A DNA stretch of 64,000 nucleotides, taken from contig NC_135367.1 in assembly GCF_051622035.1 (NCBI RefSeq), positions 12,932,501 to 12,996,500 on the forward strand, given 5' to 3'. The notes below the pieces were generated by a model. That model searched no databases. It was not told the origin of the DNA and saw nothing but the letters and a program-made list of their open reading frames with translations. Of the stretch, positions 28,275 through 39,048 are shown piece after piece. Position numbers and translations under genes: made by a program. This DNA comes from Arctopsyche grandis (taxonomy: Eukaryota; Arthropoda; Insecta; Trichoptera; Hydropsychidae). How positions within the stretch are numbered: the stretch's first letter is position 1; every line of letters starts with the position of its first letter.

Positions 28275-28373
28275 TTTTAGAGCAGTGGCGCGCGCGCGGC
28301 GAGCGGCAATCAAGCACGTAACTCGATCAGCGGTTCGGCGCGCGCCGCCTGTCAAAAAATAAAATGCTCTAAA
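28275..28373. repeat. short inverted repeat around a GC-only core
   Basis: tttagagca at 28276 is matched by tgctctaaa at 28365. Between them gtggcgcgcgcgcgg and ggcgcgcgccgcc pair, making a strong hairpin. It may be a tiny MITE or a structured element. Confidence 0.45.
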
Positions 28374-30096
28374 CTCGATGGACTTTATTGAATTTGCGTT
28401 CGCGAATCAATCCCATTGTGTGCTGAACACCCAGACACTAAACGAAAGCGACCCGACGCAACCAAAACCCCATGAAAATCCATGAAAAAAATACTATTAC
28501 AGCTTATCAGACCGACCGAATTAAAAACAGATTAGTAAATTCAAAAATGCTGAATCATTTTCATTTTAAAATTCATATAATTTGAATTATAGACACCTAA
28601 ATGAATAAATATAAACTTTTATATACTTAATTTAATGTTGAACTGAACAATAATATTGCAGCGTGGAAGTGTAGAGGGGCTTACGAGATCGGAGTAAAAG
28701 ATGCATTAATGGTGGTAGAGGTAGTTATTTTGAACAAAATCGCCTAATATTTATACCCAGCATGTACTCTCAACACAGATATATCATTGGTCGATGGAAA
28801 TCAAAACCTTGTTGGCTGTTGTATACAGCTTTATACATCAATGCCATTTAAACGCAAACGCGGGATCAGGTGATCAGCGCAGTTAAACTATTGGTCGACG
28901 AGCACCAATCGTCCAATCTCTACGTTACAATATAGGTATGTTCATAATAGGGCGAATACGTACTAAATCAAAAGAGCCATTTCAAGAGAGTAAAACTTGG
29001 TCGCCTCGTGTTACTCTAAATTTAGAACATTCATTAGAAAAAATAAAGCAAAAACGAAGTTGAAAATATAGTTTTAAGCTTTTTCATGTCAAAATCTCTA
29101 TTATATACAGAGGGTGACAATAAATAAATCCGAAGTTCATTTCGATAGGGTGTACATGAGAGTCTTAGGAGACGAGATATACATTTATACATCGTAGTAT
29201 CCACCGAAGGCGCCAACTAACAATGATCATCCTTAACATTTTGTGAAAATGGATTGCAATTCGACACCGGACGATGGGATGTTTGTCCCGTCTCACTCTC
29301 GCTCCTCCTCACGACCCCTGTGTGAAAAGGGGATAGAAAATTTAGGTGGGACAGGGGGATTTTGGGCGCATCACGTGCCCTTCTCATTGTATTTATTTCA
29401 ATTCGGCTTTTGAGAATTTAACGTTTTTCCGCACGTCTAATCCACTGCCGTTCTTCATCCACTCTTTGTATTGCATTTTATGGTTTTTAATGTAATTTAA
29501 AAAAAACTCAATTTCAACTTTTTTAAATTATAGATTTATGTGTACTGTGCAAAATCTTCCAAATATGTAACACATATGTATGTACGTTTTATTTGAAAAA
29601 AAAGGAAAATAAATTTCCTACTAGACAGTAAACAAATGAAACAGCAACACTAAAAAATCTACTGCCCATAGGATTTTCATAATTTTATTTAAGCTAAAAG
29701 GGGTTCAAAGTTAATTGAATTCAGCTACATATGTAGGACTGGTATAAAAGTACACATACGTAGCTATTATGTCAAAAATTACTACTGATATAATATTTTG
29801 ATGGTAATTTATCATATTTGTGCGCTCGAGTCCTGGCGTCAGGAGGTATGAGACGTCCTGTGTGAACCTTCGAAACTTACCCTCGCGCAACTCATTCCCA
29901 AGAGGTTGCTTAATCCAACCCACATCTCTCCAGTCTCAACGAGTGATTCTCACTTTTCACATTTATATAAATACAACGTACGATATTATTACTTAAACGA
30001 CACACATCATGTCCACGAAAAGGGAAGCAGAAAAAAAAAACACGTGATATATTCTATTCTGCGAAATTGGAGTCGTACTAGTGAAATGTGACCCAC
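28374..30096. other. AT-rich non-coding DNA
   Basis: No gene recognised. A mixed patch at 29260-29470 has no open frame of note. Confidence 0.45.
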
Positions 30097-30198
30097 CTGC
30101 ACTCTGGCCTCCGTCAGGTTGATCTTCATCGCCAGATCCTCCCTGGTGAACACGTCTGGGTAGTGAGTTTGGGCGAAAGCGGTCTCCAATTCTTCCAA
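30097..30198 (-). CDS. Drgx: Drgx exon with homeodomain helices 1-3
   Basis: One hundred and two bases, 34 whole codons (residues 61-94), between a TTCAACAG acceptor and a GTGCAG|GTGGGT donor. It reads [20 protein letters not shown] and then [14 protein letters not shown], that is homeodomain positions 13-46. The exon ends between positions 46 and 47, the classic intron site of paired-class homeobox genes. YPDVFTRE and INLTEARVQ are diagnostic of that class, and FAQTHYPD favours DRGX over DMBX, ARX or ALX relatives. Confidence 0.97.
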
Positions 30199-30856
30199 CT
30201 GTTGAAAATTTGATGTAGAAAATAAAAGACATGTTAAAAAATTGAATTGGGACAAGAGTTTTTCTATTCAATGTCCCCTCTCTTTTGTAAACATATATAA
30301 TTCAACTATTATTATTATATATGTATATATTCGTATTTACATATAATTGTATATGCACGTCGCACTGTCAGGTTGATCAAAAATTCCAAATCACTATAAT
30401 AATATTAGATATGTATATGTATGAACATATGTAAATGTTTTATTACATTTTTTTTAATATGTACAACTAGGTTCAATGATTATTCCGCAAAAACGATCTC
30501 GCGCACTTCACTAAAATCTTGATCACGAAACATCTGGAACCCAAAAACTCCATCAATCGAAAATCACACACGCGAAATATTGTACAAACGAGAACTCGAG
30601 TGCCAGATATTCTGTATTCGCGATTTTTGTGGCAACAATTTTGCACGATCGCAATTTGCGCAAAAATCCGTTTACCGTACAACTAATCTATAGAATAAAT
30701 CTTATACCCTGTCTCCAATTTCTTTTAAATTGTTAATTACGCAAAATATTATTTCACATACCGTGACGAATCATGCTCAATCAAATAAAGAGTAGTCTCA
30801 TATCAGTATTGTAAATTCTAATTTTATGTATGTACAATACATAAGTAATTCATTAC
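30199..30856 (-). other. Drgx intron inside homeodomain helix 1
   Basis: A 658-bp phase-0 intron between homeodomain positions 12 and 13. It is AT-rich with short tacata motifs, and no element was recognised. Confidence 0.85.
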
Positions 30857-30948
30857 CTGTTGAAGTGTAAACGTAGTTCTATTACGTCGCTGTTTTCTTC
30901 TGACGAAAGTGTCATCATGTATCGCCGGGTGATATGAATAAGACGTAT
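30857..30948 (-). CDS. Drgx: Drgx exon with start of homeodomain
   Basis: Ninety-two bases between a TTTCAG acceptor and a CAG|GTAATG donor. With the one base carried over, it encodes residues 30-60: a Tyr/His/Asp-containing linker, then RRKQRRNRTTFTLQQ. The homeodomain begins at Gln49 (QRRNRTTF), so this exon supplies the basic N-terminal arm and the first part of helix 1 (homeodomain positions 1-12). RRKQRRNRTTFTLQQLE is the hallmark of DRGX proteins. The acceptor lies only about 120 bp downstream, in the transcript sense, of the nested 5S rRNA array. Confidence 0.96.
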
Positions 30949-31071
30949 CTGAAATAAAACGAAAATAAAGAATGAATTATGCAATGTATTTAATAATAAA
31001 ATAAAAAAGCAGAAGGCCAAGAATAAAATATTTGAATTGAACAAAATGTATCATGAAGCAAAAGAAAAGGG

Positions 31072-31189
31072 GCCAACGGCACGCGGTGTTCCCAAGCGGT
31101 CACCCATCCAAGTACTGACCGCGCCCAATGTTGCTTAACTTCGGTGATCGGACGAGAACCGGTGTATTCAACGTGGTATGGTCGTTGGC
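31072..31189 (-). rRNA. 5S ribosomal RNA, array copy 1
   Basis: A 118-nt gene that begins GCCAACGACCATACCACGTT and ends GCGTGCCGTTGGC, so its ends pair as in 5S rRNA. It has the internal promoter region, with a box A core AGTTAAGCAAC and the GATGGGTGACC segment further in. It is transcribed by RNA polymerase III with TFIIIA, and the product joins the large ribosomal subunit. It is followed by CCCTTTTCTTTTGC, with two T4 runs serving as terminator. This copy is nearest the Drgx exon at 30948. Confidence 0.95.
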
Positions 31190-31269
31190 GAGGGTCGCAC
31201 TAAGGGTAGATCATTTCAGCGAATAAAATTGGCATTGAACAAAATGTATCATGAAGCAAAAGGAAAGGG

Positions 31270-31387
31270 GCCAACGGCACGCGGTGTTCCCAAGCGGTCA
31301 CCCATCCAAGTACTGACCGCGCCCAATGTTGCTTAACTTCGGTGATCGGACGAGAACCGGTGTATTCAACGTGGTATGGTCGTTGGC
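31270..31387 (-). rRNA. 5S ribosomal RNA, array copy 2
   Basis: As far as I can see by eye this is identical to copy 1 over the 118-nt gene. The spacer differs by one base: the 3' flank reads CCCTTTCCTTTTGC, so the first T-run is only T3 and the T4 run comes further on. It should still terminate at the second run. Confidence 0.95.
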
Positions 31388-31467
31388 GAGGGTCGCACTA
31401 AGGGTAGATCATTTCAGCGAATAAAATTGGCATTGAACAAAATGTATCATGAAGCAAAAGAAAAGGG

Positions 31468-31585
31468 GCCAACGGCACGCGGTGTTCCCAAGCGGTCACC
31501 CATCCAAGTACTGACCGCGCCCAATGTTGCTTAACTTCGGTGATCGGACGAGAACCGGTGTATTCAACGTGGTATGGTCGTTGGC
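31468..31585 (-). rRNA. 5S ribosomal RNA, array copy 3
   Basis: Same 118-nt gene. The 3' flank is of the copy-1 type (TTTTCTTTT), so the spacer variant alternates along the array. Confidence 0.95.
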
Positions 31586-31665
31586 GAGGGTCGCACTAAG
31601 GGTAGATCATTTCAGCGAATAAAATTGGCATTGAACAAAATGTATCATGAAGCAAAAGGAAAGGG

Positions 31666-31783
31666 GCCAACGGCACGCGGTGTTCCCAAGCGGTCACCCA
31701 TCCAAGTACTGACCGCGCCCAATGTTGCTTAACTTCGGTGATCGGACGAGAACCGGTGTATTCAACGTGGTATGGTCGTTGGC
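31666..31783 (-). rRNA. 5S ribosomal RNA, array copy 4
   Basis: Same 118-nt gene. The 3' flank is of the copy-2 type (TTTCCTTTT). Confidence 0.95.
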
Positions 31784-31863
31784 GAGGGTCGCACTAAGGG
31801 TAGATCATTTCAGCGAATAAAATTGGCATTGAACAAAATGTATCATGAAGCAAAAGAAAAGGG

Positions 31864-31981
31864 GCCAACGGCACGCGGTGTTCCCAAGCGGTCACCCATC
31901 CAAGTACTGACCGCGCCCAATGTTGCTTAACTTCGGTGATCGGACGAGAACCGGTGTATTCAACGTGGTATGGTCGTTGGC
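31864..31981 (-). rRNA. 5S ribosomal RNA, array copy 5
   Basis: Same 118-nt gene. The 3' flank is of the copy-1 type (TTTTCTTTT). Confidence 0.95.
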
Positions 31982-32061
31982 GAGGGTCGCACTAAGGGTA
32001 GATCATTTCAGCGAATAAAATTGGCATTGAACAAAATGTATCATGAAGCAAAAGGAAAGGG

Positions 32062-32179
32062 GCCAACGGCACGCGGTGTTCCCAAGCGGTCACCCATCCA
32101 AGTACTGACCGCGCCCAAGTTTGCTTTGCTTCGGTGATCGGACGAGAACCGGTGTATTCAACGTGGTATGGTCGTTGGC
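32062..32179 (-). pseudogene. 5S ribosomal RNA copy 6, probably a pseudogene
   Basis: This is the most upstream copy. It matches the others except in the internal control region, where CACCGAAGTTAAGCAACATT becomes CACCGAAGCAAAGCAAACTT. These changes fall in box A, which TFIIIA and TFIIIC need. The copy also lacks the usual 80-bp spacer on its 5' side: unrelated sequence (aacgaaattgatc) starts one base beyond the gene end, so any upstream promoter element is gone. The 3' flank is of the copy-2 type. It is probably not expressed, though the rest of the gene is intact. Confidence 0.8.
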
Positions 32180-33440
32180 AACGAAATTGATCTAATTTTC
32201 ATATAGGTATGTACATCAATACAAACAAATTAAAATAACTATTTGTAATGTATGCATTTTCAGAACGATTATCTCAATTTATACCGCCGCGACAGTAATC
32301 AAATAAGAAATATACTATTCCAAAAAAAGAAATGCTTTGAATTGTTAATCTCAACCTACTAGTTTATACTTTGAGATATTTTTATACAAATTGTTAGTAC
32401 GGTTGCCGGTTTTTCGACACCCGAGGGATCTGCGGAGCGCATTAAAGAATAACGCGCTCGCCATCATGAGGGCATCGATAATTCAATTGGACCCTAATGG
32501 GTCTACCCTTTTGATCTGTAACGAAAATAAATACATAATGAAATTTGGGTGCAAAAGCGGACAGGAACCGAACGCTTCCCCATTCCCCCCTCTCTCCCTC
32601 GCTTCGCTATAATATCGTTAATCTATCGCTTTGATAAAGAAATATCCTTGAGCGCGTCATTCAGGATAACGCCCCACTATACGTTCGAAAGGATGCCATG
32701 TACCTAATGCAATTACTGCTCTCGATACAATTAATATGTACACATATTAAACAAAAAGCCCATTGCTTAATTAGTTATTAAGAAATTACAAAAAAATGCT
32801 TCCACGCTACTCCAATCCGCATCCTTAGTTTTATTTACAAAAATAAATTAAATCGCACTGACTAATGCAACAACTATTAAGATGGTTTCGAATAAGAAAA
32901 TAACACCCACAAAAAGAAACTTCACACTATAAACTACAGCATCACTTGCATCACAAGTCGAATTAAATTCATCATTATTGGATATAATATTATAATAACT
33001 ACGAGGAATAAAAAGCTCCAATACTCGAATTGCGACAGAGCAGTGTCGCCAGAGTCGTAATTTGAGAGTGCGCGCATGTAAACAATCATTTTTGCATCGG
33101 AACAATGCACCGCTTGCACCGCGAGAGAGATCGCATAATAATAATAATGACCCCCCCCCCTCCCATATATAAAATAATTGAGCGCGGCGAATGCTTTACA
33201 ACGGTCACACAATTCGCATTGCAAAATCGACCAAGACTATGTGACCGAATCGATCGTGACACGTGTCGTCGACTCATAATATTGCAACATTCTTAGATTT
33301 AATAGTGTCAAAAGTGAACTGGACGAACCTCCATATCAAAAATTCTACCTCTTTATATATACTTTGCGTTGTAATGCTCAAAATCCACCCATCTATGAAA
33401 TATGATATCTTCAATCACTTTGAGAGGAAGTAGAGCTGTT
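32180..33440. other. non-coding DNA upstream of the 5S array
   Basis: GC-richer patches lie at 32400-32600 and 33040-33290 (gcgcggcgaatgctttacaa), with short chance frames only. They may be regulatory, and no gene is called. Confidence 0.4.
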
Positions 33441-33793
33441 GAGATATACCTACATATGTATTATATGTAGTCGGTTACATCTCATTGATACATAAACAAA
33501 ATTTAACTATGATTTGGTCGGTAAATACATGTGTATTATATATGCAGATATATATTATAATATATATATATTTCGTAAAAATATCTCTGATATTAACATT
33601 GCGTCTTTAGCTTGTTGCTAAAGAGATATACCTACATATGTATTATATGTAGTCGGTTACATCTCATTGATACATAAACAAAATTTAACTATGATTTGGT
33701 CGGTAAATACATGTGTATTATATATGCAGATATATATTATAATATATATATATTTCGTAAAAATATCTCTGATATTAACATTGCGTCTTTAGC
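33441..33793. repeat. exact 171-bp tandem duplication with 11-bp spacer
   Basis: 33441-33611 and 33623-33793 look identical base for base. Both run from gagatatacctacatatg to gcgtctttagc. The 11-bp spacer ttgttgctaaa is the reverse complement of tttagcaacaa at the right edge of the second copy. Confidence 0.92.
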
Positions 33794-33981
33794 AACAAAT
33801 ATTATAACCGTAGACACCACGAGACATACTATACTTGTTTGCAGACAGATCCCTACATGGATGGCCACCTTTAGATATTTATTACAAGTAATACAAGTTA
33901 CAATACATTGTATGTTTCATTTCAACTTCTGTACTCCAGTTAAAGCAGGATGGTTGTCAAATTTATCCAAAGCTGTAGAAG
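33794..33981. other. non-coding DNA
   Basis: Nothing recognised. Confidence 0.4.
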
Positions 33982-34256
33982 CATAGACGGATCCAAGGGG
34001 GCGGGTGCCATGGGTGCCATGCCCCCCCCCCCCCCCTTGGGATGAATTTAATTTCATATATATTGTAAATTTTTCATATTTCCTGAATGGGGTTTTACAC
34101 CATAATAGTTTTTTTTTTTAAAATCACTACAATGTAAGTATTATATCTACTATTATTTACATCGTAATGTTAATCTAAAATCATATAAGTTTTAATTTTT
34201 TTTATGTTCAATTTCAAAATGGCCCCCTCCTTGACCACTTTCTGGATCCGCCTATG
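33982..34256. mobile_element. hAT-like MITE with 8-bp target duplication
   Basis: The terminal inverted repeats CATAGACGGATCC and GGATCCGCCTATG differ at one base. Both sides carry the direct 8-bp repeat TGTAGAAG (33974-33981 and 34257-34264). A C-run at about 34022 and its partner ggccccctcc near the right end form the subterminal arms. It is 275 bp with no coding capacity. A related copy lies at 48605-48785. Confidence 0.85.
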
Positions 34257-34264
34257 TGTAGAAG

Positions 34265-37080
34265 GTAGGTGAAAGACCGCTGGAGCGACCCAGAAGAAGA
34301 TTAGTTCAATCTATGAAAGGCTGACAACTCCGGATTCATTTAAATGAAAAGACATATTTTCCTGAAACAACCCTACTAAGACTCAGATTCAATATTGAAC
34401 AAGTAGAAGATGTCATTATATTAACAACCAAACAAACACTTGTAAGAATTCATTTTTTTCTATTTACAATGTTTCAATATTTTATGATCACGCTTCTGCT
34501 TGTATGCACAAATAATGTTCAAAGGAAAAAGGTATTAAGAAAAAAATGATAAATATGCTTCATTTCAGTGAAGATTTCAGTTGAAATAAAATACCAGATT
34601 CTTATTGGTCAACTAAGATATTCTGATTTACATCTCATTTGGGACAGCAAAGCGAACCAATGTTTCAATTTTGAAAGAGTTGAAAGAGTTTTGAAAGAGT
34701 TCGAAAGATCATCTCTCAATAATATGTTTGCGACGAATTCTCCAGTTTTTTTGATATATAGTGAGAAGAAACTACAGCAGACTGGAAAAGTATGTTGTTG
34801 TTGGTGCCGTAGAAGGGTAGAGAGGAAGAGAAGATCTCTTATACAGTGGACAGATCAAATCTGAGAAGATTGGAGAAAAGTCGTTAACCACACCCCAGCT
34901 TTTGAGGTCACGATCCTCAGTATTGAAGAGCCGACTATGAAGAATTTACAGCTCATGGGTTCAAAACAAAGCTCATTAACCAATCGGAATCCAAATCAAG
35001 AGTTTGCCCACTGCCAAGATAATTTAAATGAGGTAAGCCCATCACACAATACCATACCATATCAGACACCGCATACCACAATCCGCTCATAGCACTTTTA
35101 AACGATACACAGACACGTTAGTACGTGTCGGTAATTCAATATGACGTAGATATAGAACATTATTGGTCTAATAACAACTGTGTTATACATATCTGCGTGT
35201 CATTTATATCAATTTACGAATGTCAATTTGACACGACCTCGCGTAACGACAACATTCGTACATTACAGACTAAAATTAATTTAGAAGAGGGTCGACAATG
35301 AACTTGACAAACCAACATATCTGTATATGTATGTATAATGTATGTGCATGCTGGGTATAATCCAACAGTCAAAAGTCACATGTAGAAAGAGCGTATCGTA
35401 CGCCGTGCATCTATCATTACGATAAACGATCCTCAGTCGAGTACGTTCAGATCGGCGATTGAGCTAATAATTATATCCGAGATTACGAATTGCGATCTGA
35501 ATCTAGATACGATGCGATTACCTATTATATTATGGGGGTATGTACGGTGTCTATGGGATATCGAAACGTTAATATTCAAATCGAAGCGTCTTTTGATGTG
35601 CCGTTGCATTGTTGTAGTACATGTGTACATACATACAATGTACTTGTATTCTGAATATTGCATCGCGGTGAGTGCAGACTGTACATATATGCAATGCGAA
35701 TATGCTCAAATTAAATTGTAAAAACTGATGTATTTTTCTTTAAATTAATGGTTGGCTTAAATTTGTACCATAGCCGTTTCGTTTATACACATTTGTTCAT
35801 AATAAGTAATCAAATACTTATAGTACAAATACATACATATACATAGTATAATGTATTTTCAGCTTCAACCGATTGATTTTCAACCAATTTACTTGTCATA
35901 AAACCAATTTAAACTCACTCATATGCAAATTGAGTTTCCAATCATTAAATTTGACAATCTAGTTTCGTATAAATTCGTCAATTTAATACTGATATCAATT
36001 GAAGAGATTTAATTCCAAGCTAATTTCATACTATAGAACATTTATTACATTGATTTGTTTAATTACATTACATATTATATGTCTAACTATGTATGTAGTA
36101 TAATAAATATTAAATCCACGCTAAAAAAACACATTTTTTTTATCGTACAACGTATTCTACATACATATATGTACATATGTACATATGTACCGGTTTGGTT
36201 ATATTTAGAGGATTTATCCAGCATCCACCATTTCAAAAGATTAATAAATTTCAGCCGTTATCTGACTCACCAAAAATTTACTTTATGATATTAAATTTAA
36301 AACAGCATTACAAATAATAAAAATATTATTGTTTCGACGTTCGACGTATAATCTTTTTTTGCGAGTGGGGTGAATAACAGCAGCAGATAGGTTTGTCTGC
36401 ATGAATTTTTTAAATTTCCATTAAATTTATGGCTTTAATCCTCGTTAACAATTCACACGATCGTCCCATCAGTTTGGGGGGGAGGAGGGAGGGACGGAAA
36501 TTAAAAACACCCCACAGAGTGAGAGAGACCTTCAAACATCCATAACTTTCAATAACCCAATGATATTACGTAATTAAAATATATAAATAGTTGATTTAAA
36601 ACACAAATATAATAAAATTACCGTAACTTTTGAAACATCCGACACATTAAAAATATATAATCAATTAAAACCAAACTATGTAGAACAAAATAACATCTGT
36701 AATTGTATATACATACATACATATTTATGTATATACAATTATTGATCACCAATACAAGTTCAACGTAGATTGATTTAAAACCTGTCGAATATATTTAATT
36801 TATAAAGCAGGCCTTCGTGAAATAAAAATACTGAGCCTATATTTATCATTTTCTGAGATTAAATAATTTATTCATACGTTCCATATGTATTATTATTCAA
36901 TGTCACAAACCTATTATATGACTAACTATTTTTCTGAAAATAGTCGATTTTTATCATCTTGTAATTAAACTTGATATGTTATGAAACTTGTAAATTCAAT
37001 GAAGATTTTTTTTTTTAATTTTAAATAAAATTGTATAAATTATAAGTACTCAAAATGCCGCGATAGAGATGGCTCATTTT
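34265..37080. other. AT-rich non-coding DNA with possible LINE scraps
   Basis: Around 34795-34860 the plus strand reads RRVERKRRSLIQWTDQI, which resembles the end of a non-LTR polymerase frame but is too short to classify. The rest (35.0-37.0 kb) has no gene. Mixed patches lie at 35390-35560 and 36440-36540. Confidence 0.35.
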
Positions 37081-37690
37081 GTGTCAGATATTAGCAAAAA
37101 CTATTTATCCATAAGTTAAATTACTTAATGGCTCAATTCTATAATTTAAAACGACTACACTAATATATATTTTAAGAACTGATACTTGAAATGAGGTTCA
37201 TACAGATAAAAGAAAATCGGTTCAATAAACCAAAAGGTTTCTGATAAAAACATAAAAAACCTCGGTTCTCTAGAGTGAAAGTACTACTTCCGGTTTAGTA
37301 AAAAATATTTTAAAAATATTGAGGTCTAAAATTTATAATTTATATTACATGTAAACAATTTTCAATCCGATTCGACTTGCCGTTTGGGAAATAATTGAAT
37401 CCAAAAACTAAAAAAAGGAGACACCGATAAGGGGAGATACCATTTTCGGTCAACTTAAAAATTTACCTCGTATCAATAAGAATTTCAGTAACCGATACTA
37501 AGTTTCAGTTCGATAGGACTAACGGTGTTCAAAAAAATCCCAAAATACACAGACACACACACACATTTTTTTTAGATCATGAAAACGTGATCGATCCCGA
37601 GTTCGAATCAATCAAAATATCGAGTTCGAATTTTCGCATGATCACAAAACATCATCTACATATTGTTACTACGTACATATACATATAAAA
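37081..37690. repeat. probable dispersed repeat, unclassified
   Basis: The run from about 37060 through ctaagtttcagttcgatagg, an ACACAC run and tttttagatcatgaaaacg to tcgcatgatcacaaaac has the look of a worn transposon 3' region. No second copy lies in this window, so the call is an inference. Confidence 0.3.
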
Positions 37691-37960
37691 TAAAAATAAG
37701 TAAAATATGTACATCAGTAGAATGGGTCTGGGTGGAAATTGACTTGACGGAAAGTCGAAAGATGGAAAAGATGGGCGAAGTCATGGGTAGTGTCAACGAA
37801 TCCCCCCTTATACCCCCCATATCCACCCAGTCCTAATAGTCCTAAATAGAACTAAGATGTATTTTGATCATAATATAATGGGATGAGATTTTTGGCACGG
37901 CTGTAAAATAAATTACACGACAAATGTCAAAACGACATTTAATGTCAAATTAACATCTCA

Positions 37961-38270
37961 AAAATAGCTCGCGTTCAGAATCGGCGTTCGCCCGGCGAAT
38001 CAAACGTCAAACGGGTTGCCAGTAACGAAAATAAAATTTGACGTTTCAGTTTAATCATAACCAGTTACCTTTTCCCTGGGTAATCGAAATATCTTAGGAG
38101 ACAACAATTATTTATTTAAGGGTTAGGTTAAGTTAGGTTTGGCTCTATTCATTTTAGATTAGGTTCTTAGGGTCGGTATTTATTTTTGTCAAATTTTATT
38201 CTTGTTACTGGCAACCCAGTTGACGTTTAATTTGCCGGGCGAAAACCGTATCTGTCGTGCGAGCTATTTT
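37961..38270. mobile_element. foldback MITE with about 83-bp terminal inverted repeats
   Basis: The left arm aaaatagctcgcgttcagaa ... aataaaatttgac is mirrored on the right by gtcaaattttattcttgtta ... cgtgcgagctatttt. Both arms contain gggttgccagtaac or its complement and cgcccggc. The loop holds ttaggttaagttaggttt. It is 310 bp with no coding capacity. Confidence 0.85.
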
Positions 38271-39048
38271 AGAGAGGGGCATTCTTTTTATTTGCCGGGC
38301 CGATAAATGGTACCCTAATATAATATACATATAATCAATAAAAAGCATTTTAAAATAATAAAAAATACAGCTATTAATTAATAGAATAATTAAAAAAAAT
38401 TATGAAAAAAAACTGATGAGCTTTGCGAGCGTCGCACATCGTGTGTCATCATCGCCAGTGGCGCACGCCACGCACGACCAATTACGTTTTTAATTAATAA
38501 TTATTGTGCGTAAACACGGTTAGCTTTGTGCATAGAGGGCTTATGACGCCGGCGGTAATTATTGCGAACCGCACACACCACATGTAAATAGCTGTAATTG
38601 GTAAATTACAGCGATAACTGTTTTAACAGGACAGGCTTGTTGACTGCATTTCAGCTGCAAATATATCCGCCTCCCGCATGTGCATCGCTGCGCCGGATTC
38701 GCGGTCGTATTATAAATTTAAAACAAATAAATCTGTCCGATAATAATATGCAACCGTGTTGATTATAATACACACATGTGTACATTATATGTAGCTCGAA
38801 AGCATCGAATCGAGCCCGTTATCAGCCAATGCAAAACTGTCGAAGCAATGCAAAGGTGATATTACTTTGTCACAATATTTAATATTGTATTCGTATATCA
38901 TTATAAAAATCATTGAAAAATTTAAGTTTCTTAAAATAAATATGTAAAATTTTTTATCACGCTTACGACGTGTAACAAAATCTTCTGTAAAATAAATCAG
39001 TTGATTACAATACACACATATTGCATCTACGAGCTCCATCGATATTTT
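38271..39048. promoter_or_regulatory. candidate regulatory block in the Drgx intron
   Basis: From 38400 to 38720 the sequence is GC-richer and mixes homeodomain-type cores (taattaataattattg, taattggtaaattaca) with cgcacg-type motifs, without any open frame. This pattern suits an enhancer of a developmental gene, but the call is an inference from composition and motifs alone. Confidence 0.3.

Larger units (their letters stand above)
15738..30096 (-). other. Drgx intron inside the homeodomain (position 46/47)
   Basis: A 14.4-kb phase-0 intron with GTGGGT donor. It holds MITEs at 15.9, 16.6, 22.8 and 24.1-24.6 kb, a LINE tail at 19.0-19.3 kb, TA microsatellites and non-coding DNA. Confidence 0.85.
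31046..32179 (-). repeat. tandem 5S rDNA array, 198-bp unit, six genes
   Basis: The unit is a 118-nt gene plus an 80-bp spacer. Spacers are almost identical, containing gggtcgcactaagggtag and gaacaaaatgtatcatg. Copies 1, 3 and 5 share one spacer variant and copies 2, 4 and 6 another, which gives a 396-bp higher-order unit. The left edge keeps the last part of a spacer (from about 31046), so the array breaks inside a spacer on the left and at the gene end on the right. All genes point the same way as Drgx. Confidence 0.93.
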
